A stretch of DNA of 64,000 bases from Paractinoplanes ferrugineus (lineage in GTDB: Bacteria; Actinomycetota; Actinomycetes; Mycobacteriales; Micromonosporaceae). The DNA is taken from positions 1 to 64,000 of the forward strand of contig NZ_BOMM01000051.1 of NCBI RefSeq assembly GCF_016862195.1, read 5' to 3'. The notes beneath the pieces were generated by a model that saw only the letters and a list, made by a program, of their open reading frames with translations, did not search any database and was not told the origin of the DNA. Position 1 is the first letter of the stretch, and every line of letters starts with the position of its first letter. Both the position numbers and the translations under genes were made by a program. Shown in pieces: positions 24,021-32,758 of this stretch.

Positions 24021-24203
24021 ATGACCCGCCGACTCGCCCGCCCTCGTGACGACCGCTGGATCGCCGGGGTCTGCTCCGGTCTTGGCCGCCGCTTCGGACT
24101 CTCGTCCGGCGTGGTTCGCCTGATCTTCGTGCTGTCCTGCCTGCTGCCGGGGCCGCAGTTCATCATCTACCTGGTGCTGTGGGCGCTGCTGCCCAACGAG
24201 TGA
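24021..24203 (+). CDS. PspC-domain small membrane protein
   Basis: 60 residues. It matches the PspC motif: RLARPRDDRWIAGVCSGLGR then a membrane segment (VRLIFVLSCLLPGPQFIIYLVLWALL). A good AGGAG site lies 10 nt upstream of the ATG. PspC proteins are membrane-stress components. Here the domain stands alone, with no PspA nearby. It is divergent from the CDP-alcohol transferase gene. Confidence 0.92.
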   Translation: MTRRLARPRDDRWIAGVCSGLGRRFGLSSGVVRLIFVLSCLLPGPQFIIYLVLWALLPNE

Positions 24204-24236
24204 CCGCGGAGCACCCCGGCCCGCCCCCGCCAGGGC

Positions 24237-24253
24237 GAGCCGGGTTCCGGCTC
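24237..24253. terminator. Small hairpin between convergent genes
   Basis: GAGCCGG-GTT-CCGGCTC, a perfect 7-bp stem, lies between the PspC gene and the DUF4230 gene and overlaps the stop codon of the latter by 2 bp. There is no T-tract, so termination is only likely, not certain. Confidence 0.4.
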
Positions 24254-25001
24254 ACGGATTGCTGAACGTGACCGTCACCGACGTGTAGCCGAGCCGGGTG
24301 AACAGGCTCTCCAGCATGCGCTGGGTGTTCTCCTCGGCTCGCTGGTTGAGGCCGCTCGACCGAGCCGCCTCGGTGATCTTCTGCTGGGCCATGGCGTAGA
24401 CCCGCTGCTGCTTGTCGGTGTCGCTCTTGAACGCGTCGCCGATCGCGGTGAGGGCGCCCCGCTGCTCCTCGACCACATAGCTCTTCTGCATGTCGAGCGC
24501 CGCGTTGCCCTGCTCGGGCGCCGGGAGCGTGATCTTGATGGTCTTCTTCTCGTTGTCGACCTCGATCGCGCTGGTCGGCAGCTTGGCGAAGTCGACATAT
24601 TCCTCGACGGTGCCGGAGCCGACGAACAGGATGCGCCGGTTGATCAGGAAGTCGGGGATGTTGTCCTTGCTTTCCTGCAGGTCGACGATCACCTGGAAGG
24701 TGCCGTCGGCCGCGACGTAACGACTCAGGTCGCGCATCGACTGCAGCAGCACCGGCTGGCTGCGGTCGGTCGTCTTGTTCTCGAACGGGTTGTCGAACGA
24801 GGGCAGCACGTGCAGCGCCCGCAGCCCGAAGCAGGCCGCGACCAGCACGGCGAAGACGACACCGAAGAAGATCAGGACGCGGGCGACGATGCTCCGCTGT
24901 GGGGGATCGGGTTTGGGCTCGGGAGAGGGCGCCGGCGCCTCGTCCTCGGGGACGGCCGGATACTCCCTCGTGGGTTCGTCGACATCCGGAGACTTGGCCA
25001 T
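24252..25001 (-). CDS. DUF4230 domain membrane protein
   Basis: 249 residues. A Pro/Glu-rich cytoplasmic N-terminus (1-38) is followed by one membrane helix (ARVLIFFGVVFAVLVAACFG, about 41-60). The C-terminal domain fits DUF4230: LRDLSRYVAADGTFQVIVDL-like entry, then GTVEEYVDFAKLPTSAIEV and a helical tail (QKITEAARSSGLNQRAEENT). Function unknown; the fold recalls membrane-anchored SPFH-like proteins. TACCGT (25008-25013, minus strand) ends 6 nt before the ATG, so translation may begin at the 5' end of the mRNA. Confidence 0.85.
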   Translation of the reverse strand: MAKSPDVDEPTREYPAVPEDEAPAPSPEPKPDPPQRSIVARVLIFFGVVFAVLVAACFGLRALHVLPSFDNPFENKTTDRSQPVLLQSMRDLSRYVAADGTFQVIVDLQESKDNIPDFLINRRILFVGSGTVEEYVDFAKLPTSAIEVDNEKKTIKITLPAPEQGNAALDMQKSYVVEEQRGALTAIGDAFKSDTDKQQRVYAMAQQKITEAARSSGLNQRAEENTQRMLESLFTRLGYTSVTVTFSNP

Positions 25002-25040
25002 ACCCTCACGGTACGAGGAGGGTACGACACTCGCATCCGG

Positions 25041-26216
25041 TCAGCTCGCGAACGCGTTCAAACCGGTCAATTTCTGGCCGATGACCAACTGGTGGATCTC
25101 CGAAGTTCCCTCGTACGTGAGCACGCTCTCGAGGTTGTTGGCGTGCCGCATGATCGGGTATTCGCCGCTGATCCCGTTGCCACCGAGGATCGTGCGGCAC
25201 TGCCGGGCGATCTTGATGGCCTCGCGCACGTTGTTGAGCTTGCCGACGCTCACCTGCTCGGGCCGCAGCCCGCCGGCCGAGTCGCGCAGCCGGCCCAGGT
25301 GCAGCGCGAGCAGGAAGCCTTTCTGCAGCTCGAGGGCCATGTCGGCGAGCTTGGCCTGGGTCAGCTGGAAACCGCCGATCGGGCGGCCGAACTGCTCCCG
25401 GGTGGTGGCGTAGTCGATCGCCGTCGCCAGGCAGTCCCGAGCCGCCCCGAGGGCGCCCCAGATGATGCCGAATCGGGCTTCGGTGAGGCAGGCGAGCGGC
25501 GCCTTGAGGCCACGCGCCTCGGGCAGTTGGGCCGCGGCCGGAAGGCGTACCCCGGTAAGCGTGATCTCGCCGGTGCTCGACGCCCGCAGCGACATCTTGT
25601 TCTTGATCTCCCGGGCGGCGAAGCCCGGGGTGTCGGTCGGCACCGCGAAGCCCACCACCCCCTCGTCGGCGCGCGCCCAGATCACGGCCACATCCGCGAG
25701 CGGCGCGTTGGTGATCCACATCTTGCCGCCGTCGAGCACCCAGTCGTCGCCGTCACGGCGCGCGCGAGTCGACATGTTCGCCGGGTCGGAGCCGTGGTCG
25801 GGCTCGGTGAGCCCGAAGCAGCCGATCAACTCGCCCGCCGCCATGCCCGGCAGCCAGCGCTGCTTCTGCTCCGGCGAACCGAACTTCCACAACGCGTACA
25901 TCGCGAGGGAGCCCTGCACGCTAACCAGCGAGCGCACGCCGGAGTCGGCGGCCTCGAGCTCCATGCAGGTCAGCCCGTAGGCGACGGCGGACGAGCCGGC
26001 ACAGCCGTAACCGGTGAGGTGCATGCCGAGCAGACCCAGCTTGCCGAACTCCAGCGCCAGATCCCGGACCGGGGTCGTGCCGTCGAAGTACCAGTCGGCG
26101 ACGGATGGGCGGACCCGGTCGTCGGCGACCCGCCGGACGAGGGCGCGGACATCGCGCTCCTCGTCGGTAAGCAGCGAGTCGAAGTCGAGCAGATCCAGCG
26201 GGGCAACGGTGACCAT
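25041..26216 (-). CDS. Acyl-CoA dehydrogenase, glutaryl-CoA dehydrogenase-like
   Basis: 391 residues with the full acyl-CoA dehydrogenase fold. FAD/substrate motifs are GCFGLTEPDHGSDPANM and WITNAPLADVAVIWAR. The catalytic base is Glu369 in TYEGTSEIHQL. That position and the sequence LSVQGSLAMYAL-like core place it with glutaryl-CoA dehydrogenases, which take glutaryl-CoA to crotonyl-CoA in lysine/tryptophan breakdown. Other acyl substrates remain possible. TAGTTT (26223-26228, minus) ends 6 nt before the ATG, so the transcript looks leaderless. A short palindrome overlaps this -10 box. Confidence 0.92.
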   Translation of the reverse strand: MVTVAPLDLLDFDSLLTDEERDVRALVRRVADDRVRPSVADWYFDGTTPVRDLALEFGKLGLLGMHLTGYGCAGSSAVAYGLTCMELEAADSGVRSLVSVQGSLAMYALWKFGSPEQKQRWLPGMAAGELIGCFGLTEPDHGSDPANMSTRARRDGDDWVLDGGKMWITNAPLADVAVIWARADEGVVGFAVPTDTPGFAAREIKNKMSLRASSTGEITLTGVRLPAAAQLPEARGLKAPLACLTEARFGIIWGALGAARDCLATAIDYATTREQFGRPIGGFQLTQAKLADMALELQKGFLLALHLGRLRDSAGGLRPEQVSVGKLNNVREAIKIARQCRTILGGNGISGEYPIMRHANNLESVLTYEGTSEIHQLVIGQKLTGLNAFAS

Positions 26217-26225
26217 GCCCTTAAA

Positions 26226-26238
26226 CTAACGGTGTTAG
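26226..26238. promoter_or_regulatory. Candidate operator at the acyl-CoA dehydrogenase promoter
   Basis: CTAAC-GGT-GTTAG, a perfect 5-3-5 inverted repeat, overlaps the predicted -10 TAGTTT of the acyl-CoA dehydrogenase gene and the stop codon of the upstream gene. Its AAC/GTT half-sites resemble those of TetR-type regulators of fatty-acid or sterol catabolism. The regulator is not in the window. Confidence 0.4.
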
Positions 26239-26531
26239 CTGCCGACGACCAGGACTCTGGCGTGAATCTGGTTGCGCTGCTGCAGCGCGGCCCGAAGCGC
26301 ACGGTGCAGGCCGTCCTCCAGATAGAGATGGCCCTGATATTCGACGACGTGCGGGAACAGATCGCCGTAGAAGGTGGAATCCTCGGCGAGCAGCTTGTCG
26401 AGGGCGAGCTCGCGCTTCGTGGTGATCAGATCAGCCAGCCGGATCGGCCGCGGCGGAATCTCCGACCAAGCCTTCAGCGTGGTGTTGTGATCGGGGTACG
26501 GGGCTCCGTCCCGGACCGCTTTGAAGATCAT
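26235..26531 (-). CDS. Conserved hypothetical, ParB-like DGLHR motif
   Basis: 98 residues from ATG 26531. The frame extends 7 codons upstream, but the region before this ATG has GAGAGGGGG as a ribosome binding site. The end reads LYLEDGLHRALRAALQQRNQ, a motif like the nucleotide-binding DGxHR of ParB/sulfiredoxin-fold proteins. It is cytoplasmic, with no signal or membrane part. I recognise it as a widespread actinobacterial protein but know no function. It sits between the nitroreductase and acyl-CoA dehydrogenase genes on the same strand. Confidence 0.8.
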   Translation of the reverse strand: MIFKAVRDGAPYPDHNTTLKAWSEIPPRPIRLADLITTKRELALDKLLAEDSTFYGDLFPHVVEYQGHLYLEDGLHRALRAALQQRNQIHARVLVVGS

Positions 26532-26592
26532 GCCGGGTTGCCCCCTCTCCAAGAACCCGAACCTGTCGGTGTCAGCCTAGCCGCGCCCGCGG

Positions 26593-27201
26593 TCACTCGG
26601 CTGATGCCGCCCATCGGCCATGATGCACCACCTCGTCCACCGGGCGATGCCCGCGCTTCAGTGACGGTGACCTCTTGTCGGTCGCCCGGTAACCGATCGT
26701 GAGCGCGCCGATCGGGGTGTACTCGTCGGGAACGCCGAACGCGTCCTTGAACTTCTGCAGCCGGTGCGCCGGAATCCCGAAGAAACACGAGCCCAGGCCC
26801 TTGTCGACGGCACTGAGGTGGATGAGCAGCGCGGCGAACCCGGTGTCGATGTCCCAGTACGGCACCGGCCAGCGATTCTCGTCCCGGTCGGCCCAGCCCT
26901 TGTCGGACTGGGCGTAGCGCTCCAGGTAGACCGACTTGTTGGAGAGGCAGACGACGATCGCCGGGGCGTTGCGCATCCGGGTGAGCCAGTCGTCCCACTC
27001 CCCCTCGGCCGTCGTCGACCAGTAGAGGTCGCGGTCTTCCGGCGCCGTGAGCACCAGGAAGCCCCAACCCTGGGAGAAGCCGGCGCTCGGCGCCCGCAGC
27101 CCGTGCCGGACGATCCCGTCGAGGATCTCCGGCGGGACCGGGCGGTCGGGATCGTAGTTACGCACCATCCGCCGGCGGCGCACGACCTCGTCGAACTCCA
27201 T
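26593..27201 (-). CDS. Nitroreductase family protein
   Basis: 202 residues with FMN-binding nitroreductase features: the N-terminal RRRRMVRNYDPDRPVPPEIL and LRAPSAGFSQGWGFLVL, then FAALLIHLSAVDKGLGSCFFG and IGALTIGYRA. It would reduce nitro-compounds or quinones with NAD(P)H. The ATG overlaps the stop of the aldose epimerase gene by one base (TGATG), so the two are coupled. The real substrate cannot be told. The C-terminus is a basic tail of about 25 residues. Confidence 0.92.
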   Translation of the reverse strand: MEFDEVVRRRRMVRNYDPDRPVPPEILDGIVRHGLRAPSAGFSQGWGFLVLTAPEDRDLYWSTTAEGEWDDWLTRMRNAPAIVVCLSNKSVYLERYAQSDKGWADRDENRWPVPYWDIDTGFAALLIHLSAVDKGLGSCFFGIPAHRLQKFKDAFGVPDEYTPIGALTIGYRATDKRSPSLKRGHRPVDEVVHHGRWAASAE

Positions 27202-28121
27202 CAGCTGCGGATTCCCCAGGTGGCGGTCCAGCTCTCGCCGGGCGCCAGCACGATCAGGTCACGGCCGGTGCGGAACGAGTCGGGCGGGCAGGTCATCGGC
27301 TCGATCGCGACCGAGCGGCGGAACCGCTCGCCGTGCAGGGTGTCGCCGGTGAAGATCTGCCAGTACTTGAACTTGTCGTCGGCCCAGACCACGACCTTGC
27401 GGTCGGAGTTCGGGTCGGCGATGGTCACCTCGGTGACACCGTTCGCGTCGTGCTCGATCTCACCGAACGAGACGTCCATGACCAGGTCACCGATCGCGCG
27501 GGCGGCGGTGAAATCGAACTCGGTGCCGGCCACCGGGACGTAGCCGATCGGCAGCAGCCGGCTGTCCGGCTGGATCCGGGTCTTGCCCGGCACGTGCAGC
27601 ACGGTGTCGTCCACCGAGACGCCCGGGAGCTGCAGGTAGGGGTGCACGGAGTAGCCCCACGGCGCGTTGGTCGCGCTGTTGTTGACCACCTCCTGCGTGC
27701 AGGTGAGGCCGGCCGCCGAGACGCTCCAGCGCGTGCGCAGCGTCAGCCACCAGGGGTAACCGACCTGGGCGGGCAGTTCGCAGGCCACCGTGACGGCGTC
27801 GGCCGACTGCTCGACGAGCGCCCAGCGCACCCAGTTGGCCAGGCCGTGGATGGCGTTGTGCCGGGCCGGCTCGGTCAGCGCCAGCTGGTGCGCCTGACCC
27901 TCGAACTCGTAGTGGCCGTCCCGGATCCGGTTCGGCCACGGCGCGAGGATCTGCCCGGCCGACGCCGGGGAGATCTCGTCGGCCTCGAAGCCGTCGAGCA
28001 CCTGCACGTCGCCGACGGAGTAGTGGCGCAGCGAGCCACCGACCTCCACGACCACGGCCCGGTGGCCGTCCGCCTCGATCGCCCACTGGGTTCCGGTCAT
28101 CGCCGGCACGACGCTAGTCAT
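27201..28121 (-). CDS. galM: Aldose 1-epimerase family protein
   Basis: 306 residues. Conserved residues of the GalM fold are seen at ILAPWPNRIRDG, RHNAIHGLANW (first catalytic His), and YSVHPYLQLPG (second His). It catalyses interconversion of sugar anomers, mostly galactose or glucose. It follows the MFS gene by 10 bp and precedes the nitroreductase with a 1-bp overlap, so it is part of a minus-strand run from pdxH to the nitroreductase. The name is by family; the preferred sugar is not known. Confidence 0.9.
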   Translation of the reverse strand: MTSVVPAMTGTQWAIEADGHRAVVVEVGGSLRHYSVGDVQVLDGFEADEISPASAGQILAPWPNRIRDGHYEFEGQAHQLALTEPARHNAIHGLANWVRWALVEQSADAVTVACELPAQVGYPWWLTLRTRWSVSAAGLTCTQEVVNNSATNAPWGYSVHPYLQLPGVSVDDTVLHVPGKTRIQPDSRLLPIGYVPVAGTEFDFTAARAIGDLVMDVSFGEIEHDANGVTEVTIADPNSDRKVVVWADDKFKYWQIFTGDTLHGERFRRSVAIEPMTCPPDSFRTGRDLIVLAPGESWTATWGIRS

Positions 28122-28131
28122 GGCTTGGACA

Positions 28132-29433
28132 CTATCGGTTCGCCTCGTTCCCGGTCTCGGCCTGGGGCTTGTAACGTGCCAAAGCCGGGAACGCCAAGCC
28201 CACGACCAGCGCGAGTCCGGCCGCGACGAATCCGCCGCCGGCCCACGATGCGGTCGTTCCGGTCAGATCGGCGGTGGCGCCGGCGCGCAGATCGCCCAGC
28301 CGCGGGCCGCCGCCCACCACCACGATGAAGACACCTTGGAGCCGGCCACGGAGCCGGTCGGGGGCGAACGTCTGCAGAATCGACTGCCGGTAGACCGCGC
28401 TGACGAGGTCGGCCGCGCCGCCCACAGCGAGCAGCATGACCATCAGCCACAGGGAATGCGCGAAGCCGGAGAAGCCGATCGCGACCCCCCACGCGACCAC
28501 CGCGACGATCAGGGCCACCCCCTGACGTTTCAGCCGGCCGATCCAGCCCGACGTGAGACCGGCGATGACCGAGCCGATCGCGATCGCGGCGTACAACCAG
28601 CCGACCGCCGAACCGCCGCCGAACCGGTCGGCCGCGACCTCGGGGAACAGCGCCCGGGGCATGGCGAACACCATGGCGATGATGTCGACCGCGAAGGACA
28701 GCAGCAGCACCGGCTGGGTGACCAGGAACTTCAGGCCGTCGGTGATACCTCGCAGGCCGGCCGACGGCTTCGGCGCGCCCTCCTCGTGCACGATCGGCGG
28801 GATCGAGGGCAGCTTCCAGGTGGCCCAGAACGAGATCGTGAACAGGGCCGCGTCGACCAGGTAGGCCACCGTCACGCCGGCGCCGGTGGAGGCGATCCCG
28901 AAGATCAGACCGGCGGCCAGCGGACCGAGCACCCCGCCCGCCGTCGTGGTGGTGTAGCTGAGCGTGTTCGCCGCCGGGACCAGTCCGGCCGGCACGATCC
29001 GCGGGATGATCGCCTGCCGGGTCGGCGAGCTCACCGCGAAACCAGCCGACTGCACCGCCGTCAGCGCCAGCAGCAGCCAGCCGCTGTGCGATCCCAGCAG
29101 CGCCTGCACGAGCAGCCCGACCGTCGAGATCCAGGCCAGCATCGAGCTGGCCAGCAGCAGCTTGCGCCGGTCGACCACGTCGGCGGCGGCGCCACCCCAG
29201 AGCCCGAAGATCAGCAGCGGGATCAGTCCGGCGACGCCGAGCAGGCCGACCCAGGCGGAGGAGTGCGTCACCGAGTACATCTGCACCGGCACGGCCACCG
29301 AGGTGAACTGGAACCCGAAGAACGAGACGCCGTTGCCGATCCACATCCGGCGGTAGGCCGGCACCCGCAGCGGCCGGACATCGATCACCCAGGAGCTGCG
29401 CTCCTTCGCATCGTCGTCGACGACCTGGCTCAA
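28132..29433 (-). CDS. MFS transporter, EntS/MFS_3-like exporter
   Basis: 433 residues with about twelve membrane helices. The N-terminal RPLRVPAYRRMWIGNGVSFFGFQFTSVAVP and the loop WGGAAADVVDRRKLLLAS place it with the enterobactin-exporter (EntS) group. A second member of the group is encoded at 55.2 kb. Its ATG overlaps the pdxH stop by 4 bp. Siderophore export is the typical role of the group, but no siderophore genes are in the window, so substrate is open. Confidence 0.92.
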   Translation of the reverse strand: MSQVVDDDAKERSSWVIDVRPLRVPAYRRMWIGNGVSFFGFQFTSVAVPVQMYSVTHSSAWVGLLGVAGLIPLLIFGLWGGAAADVVDRRKLLLASSMLAWISTVGLLVQALLGSHSGWLLLALTAVQSAGFAVSSPTRQAIIPRIVPAGLVPAANTLSYTTTTAGGVLGPLAAGLIFGIASTGAGVTVAYLVDAALFTISFWATWKLPSIPPIVHEEGAPKPSAGLRGITDGLKFLVTQPVLLLSFAVDIIAMVFAMPRALFPEVAADRFGGGSAVGWLYAAIAIGSVIAGLTSGWIGRLKRQGVALIVAVVAWGVAIGFSGFAHSLWLMVMLLAVGGAADLVSAVYRQSILQTFAPDRLRGRLQGVFIVVVGGGPRLGDLRAGATADLTGTTASWAGGGFVAAGLALVVGLAFPALARYKPQAETGNEANR

Positions 29434-30086
29434 GGTGCGAGCCTTTCCAAGATCCAGACCCCTTCGGCGGTACGGGCGAAGCGCAGCCGATCATGCAGCC
29501 GACTGCTGCGCCCCTGCCAGAACTCGACCGTGTCGGGCAGCACCCGGAACCCGCCCCAGTGCGGGGGCGCCGGCACCGGTCCGGCACCGAACCGGTCCTG
29601 GGCCGCTGTGAGCCCGGCCTCGACCGCGGCCCGGTCGGGCAGCACCCGCGACTGCGGGCTCGCCCAGGCGCCGAGCTGCGAGCCGCGCGGCCGGGAGGCG
29701 AAATAGTCCTCGGTCTCGGCCCGGGTCACTCGTTCCACCGACCCGGTCACGAGCACCTGGCGCTGCATCGCGAACCACGGGAAGGCCAGACTGACGTACG
29801 GGTTGGCGGCCAGCTCCGAGCCCTTACGCGACTCGTAGTTGGTGAAGAAGACGAAGCCGCGCCGGTCGTACTCCTTGAGCAGCACCGTCCGGGCCGACGG
29901 TCGCCCCTCGGCACTCGCCGTGGCCACGATCATCGCGTTGGGTTCCGCCAGGCCGTAGGCCACCGCGTCGGCGAACCAGGCCGCGAACTGGGTCGGCCAG
30001 TCGGCCGCCAGGTGGGCCTCGACCAGCTCCCCACGCTCGGTGTAGTCGCGCCGCATCGTCGCGGGCGAGGGCGGTTGCACAGTCAC
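29430..30086 (-). CDS. pdxH: Pyridoxamine 5'-phosphate oxidase
   Basis: 218 residues. The FMN-binding split barrel is clear: NAMIVATASAEGRPSARTVLL, FVFFTNYESRKGSELAANP, then VERVTRAETEDYFASRPRGSQLGAWASPQS and the C-terminal FWQGRSSRLHDRLRF. It makes pyridoxal 5'-phosphate, the cofactor of SerC encoded 1.3 kb away. The GTG 30086 start follows GGGGAG with a 5-nt gap. It is divergent from citrate synthase; the 160-bp gap holds a CGTAAG/CTTACG inverted repeat (30121-30143). Confidence 0.95.
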   Translation of the reverse strand: MTVQPPSPATMRRDYTERGELVEAHLAADWPTQFAAWFADAVAYGLAEPNAMIVATASAEGRPSARTVLLKEYDRRGFVFFTNYESRKGSELAANPYVSLAFPWFAMQRQVLVTGSVERVTRAETEDYFASRPRGSQLGAWASPQSRVLPDRAAVEAGLTAAQDRFGAGPVPAPPHWGGFRVLPDTVEFWQGRSSRLHDRLRFARTAEGVWILERLAP

Positions 30087-30248
30087 GAGCGCTCCCCTGA
30101 TTACTTTCGGCCTCAACGACCGTAAGTCCGAGCGGCCCTTACGTCAGCTCGGTAAGGATGGGTGTCGCGGAGAGCACATCGCGGCGCCCTGGCCAACCGG
30201 GCAATATGAAAGACTCGTAGCAGTTCTTCACAGGGGAGCCCTGTCGAC

Positions 30249-31382
30249 TTGAGTGCTGGATCCGAGTTGAGTGTTGGGTCCGGTTTCAAGCCGGGCCTCG
30301 AGGGTGTCGTCGCGTTCGAGACCGAGATCGCCGAGCCCGACCAGAACGGCGGCTCGCTGCGCTACCGCGGCGTCGACATCGAGGACCTGATCGGGCACGT
30401 CTCGTTCGGCAACGTCTGGGGCCTGCTGGTGGACGGCCGGTTCGGGCCGGGACTGCCGCCCGCCGAGCCGTTCCCGGTGCCGGTGCACTCCGGCGACATC
30501 CGCGTCGACGTGCAGTCCGCGGTGGCCATGCTCGCCCCGTACTGGGGGTTGTCCCCGCTCTTCGACATCGACGACGTGCAGGCCCGCCGCGACCTCGCCC
30601 GGGTGTCGGTCACCGCGCTGTCGTTCGTGGCACAGGCGGCGCGCGGGCTCGGCCTGCCCGCCGTTCCGCAGAAGGACATCGACAAGGCCGAGACCATCGT
30701 CGAGCGGTTCATGCGCCGCTGGCGGGGCGAACCCGACCCGCGGCACATCAAGGCCGTGGACGCCTACTTCATCGCGGCCGCCGAGCACGGGCTCAACGCC
30801 TCCACCTTCACCTGTCGGATCGCCGCCTCGGTCGGCGCCGACGTGGCCGCCTGCATCTCGGGCGGCATCGGTGTGCTCTCCGGCCCGCTGCACGGCGGTG
30901 CGCCCACCCGGGTGCTGCACATGATCGAAGAGGTCGAGCGCATGGGCGACGCCACGGCGTACGTCAAGCATGTTCTTGATCGTGGGGAACGCCTGATGGG
31001 CTTTGGTCACCGCGTCTACCGCGCCGAGGACCCCCGCGCCCGGGTGCTCCGGCAGATCGCCCGCGAGCTCGGCGCCCCGCGCTTCGAGGTGGCCGCCGAG
31101 CTGGAACGGGCGGCCCTCGCCGAACTGGCCGAACGCCGACCCGAACGGCCGCTGCGCACCAACGTCGAGTTCTGGTCGGCGGTCGTGCTCGACTTCGCCG
31201 AGGTGCCGGCGCACATGTTCACGCCGATGTTCACCTGCGCCCGGGTCGCCGGCTGGAGCGCGCACATCCTCGAGCAGAAGCGGCTCAACCGCATCCTGCG
31301 CCCCGGACTCCACTATGTGGGAGCACCGGCCCGCAAGCCGGAGCAGGTCGATGGCTGGGAGCAACTCCCGCATAATGTGTGA
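30249..31382 (+). CDS. Citrate synthase 2
   Basis: 377 residues of the short bacterial type. Catalytic parts are SGPLHGGAPTRVLHM, GFGHRVYRAEDPRARVL and the aspartate in FWSAVVLDFAEV. It condenses acetyl-CoA and oxaloacetate. The start is TTG 30249, with GGGGAG 10-12 nt upstream. A second TTG 18 nt on lies in a repeated TTGAGTG, so initiation may be slack; the N-terminus is given as the longer form. The stop overlaps the serC start (GTGA), so the two are co-translated. A 2-methylcitrate synthase role cannot be excluded. Confidence 0.93.
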   Translation: MSAGSELSVGSGFKPGLEGVVAFETEIAEPDQNGGSLRYRGVDIEDLIGHVSFGNVWGLLVDGRFGPGLPPAEPFPVPVHSGDIRVDVQSAVAMLAPYWGLSPLFDIDDVQARRDLARVSVTALSFVAQAARGLGLPAVPQKDIDKAETIVERFMRRWRGEPDPRHIKAVDAYFIAAAEHGLNASTFTCRIAASVGADVAACISGGIGVLSGPLHGGAPTRVLHMIEEVERMGDATAYVKHVLDRGERLMGFGHRVYRAEDPRARVLRQIARELGAPRFEVAAELERAALAELAERRPERPLRTNVEFWSAVVLDFAEVPAHMFTPMFTCARVAGWSAHILEQKRLNRILRPGLHYVGAPARKPEQVDGWEQLPHNV

Positions 31383-32545
31383 CCGTGGCCGAGCCGACTC
31401 CGCAGCGGAAGACCGAGGCAGAACCCTTGACTGACATCCGGATTCCTGAAGAGATCAAGCCGGTCGACGGGCGCTTCGGTTCGGGGCCGAGCAAGGTGCG
31501 GCCGGAGGGCGTCGAGGCGCTGGCCGCGGTGTCCCGCACCTACATGGGTACGTCCCACCGCCAGAAGACGGTGAAGGACCAGGTCGCCCGCCTGCGCCGC
31601 GGTCTCGCCGAGTTCTTCTCGCTGCCCGACGGCTACGAGGTGATCCTCTCCAACGGCGGCACCAGCGCGTTCTGGGACACCGCGGCGTTCGGCCTGGTCC
31701 GCGACAAGGCTCAGTTCGCCGAGTTCGGCGAGTTCGGCGCCAAGTTCGCCAAGGCCGTCACCGACGCGCCGTTCCTCGCCGCCCCGACCGTGCACAAGGC
31801 ACCCGGTGGCCAGGCGTCCTTCCTGACCGCCGAGGCCGGCGTCGACGTCTACGCGAGCGTCCACAACGAGACCTCCACCGGCGTGGCCGTGCCGGTCCGC
31901 CGGGTGGCCGGCGCCGACGAGGGCGCGCTGCTGCTGACCGACGCCACGTCCGGGGGCGGCAGCCTCGACGTCGACCTGCGGGAGACCGACGTCTACTACC
32001 TCGCCCCGCAGAAGGCGCTCGGCTCCGACGGCGGCATCTGGCTGGCCCTCATGTCGCCGGCCGCCATCGAGCGGGCGTTCGAGATCAAGGGCAGCGGACG
32101 CTACATCCCGCAGTTCCTCGACCTGGTCACCGCCATCGAGCAGTCCCGCCTCGAGCAGACCTACAACACGCCGGCACTCGCGACGGTCTACCTGGCCGCC
32201 GAGCAACTCGACTGGATGAACGCGCAGGGCGGCCTGTCCTGGGCGGTCAAGCGGAGTGCGGAGAGCGCCGCCGCGATCTACGGCTGGGCCGACCGCTCCT
32301 CGTTCGCCACGCCGTTCGTCACCGACCCGACGCTGCGCTCGGCGGCCGTCGCCACGATCGACTTCGACGGGGTGGACGCCGCGGCGATCGCCAAGGTGCT
32401 GCGCGCCAACGACGTGGTCGACACCGAGCCCTACCGCAAGCTGGGCCGCAACCAGCTCCGGGTGGCGCTCTACCCCACTGTCGACCCGGCTGACGTCACC
32501 GCCCTGACCGCGTGCATCGATTACGTGGCCGAACGGCTCGACTAG
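31379..32545 (+). CDS. serC: Phosphoserine aminotransferase
   Basis: 388 residues, actinobacterial type. The PLP lysine lies in YLAPQKALGSDGGIW, and other markers are FGSGPSKVRPE, ILSNGGTSAFWDTAAFG and SVHNETSTGVAVPV. It converts 3-phosphohydroxypyruvate to phosphoserine in serine synthesis. The GTG start overlaps the citrate synthase stop by 4 bp; a TTG 16 codons on is an alternative and would remove a disordered N-terminus. Neighbours pdxH, citrate synthase and sepH are part of a conserved actinobacterial gene group. Confidence 0.95.
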   Translation: MTVAEPTPQRKTEAEPLTDIRIPEEIKPVDGRFGSGPSKVRPEGVEALAAVSRTYMGTSHRQKTVKDQVARLRRGLAEFFSLPDGYEVILSNGGTSAFWDTAAFGLVRDKAQFAEFGEFGAKFAKAVTDAPFLAAPTVHKAPGGQASFLTAEAGVDVYASVHNETSTGVAVPVRRVAGADEGALLLTDATSGGGSLDVDLRETDVYYLAPQKALGSDGGIWLALMSPAAIERAFEIKGSGRYIPQFLDLVTAIEQSRLEQTYNTPALATVYLAAEQLDWMNAQGGLSWAVKRSAESAAAIYGWADRSSFATPFVTDPTLRSAAVATIDFDGVDAAAIAKVLRANDVVDTEPYRKLGRNQLRVALYPTVDPADVTALTACIDYVAERLD

Positions 32546-32758
32546 TCTCGCTCGCGCTGCGCGGGAGGCGGCAGCGGTGCACGGGTTTGAATGGGTTTGC
32601 CCGGCGAAACAATGAAGATCATCTCCGCAGCTCAGAGCAATACCACGGTGTGTCTTCTCCCATCGAGTGACCAAGGCGCGTACCGTGTTCCGAAACGCGC
32701 CCGAGTGGCTGACTCTCGGGAGCACAGGCCAACGAACGTGACGGGACGGAGGCAACGC

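Noticed and set aside
32546..32758. A tRNA-like structure in the sepH leader
   Set aside because: Only a small CCCGAG/CTCGGG hairpin; no cloverleaf or T-loop consensus.
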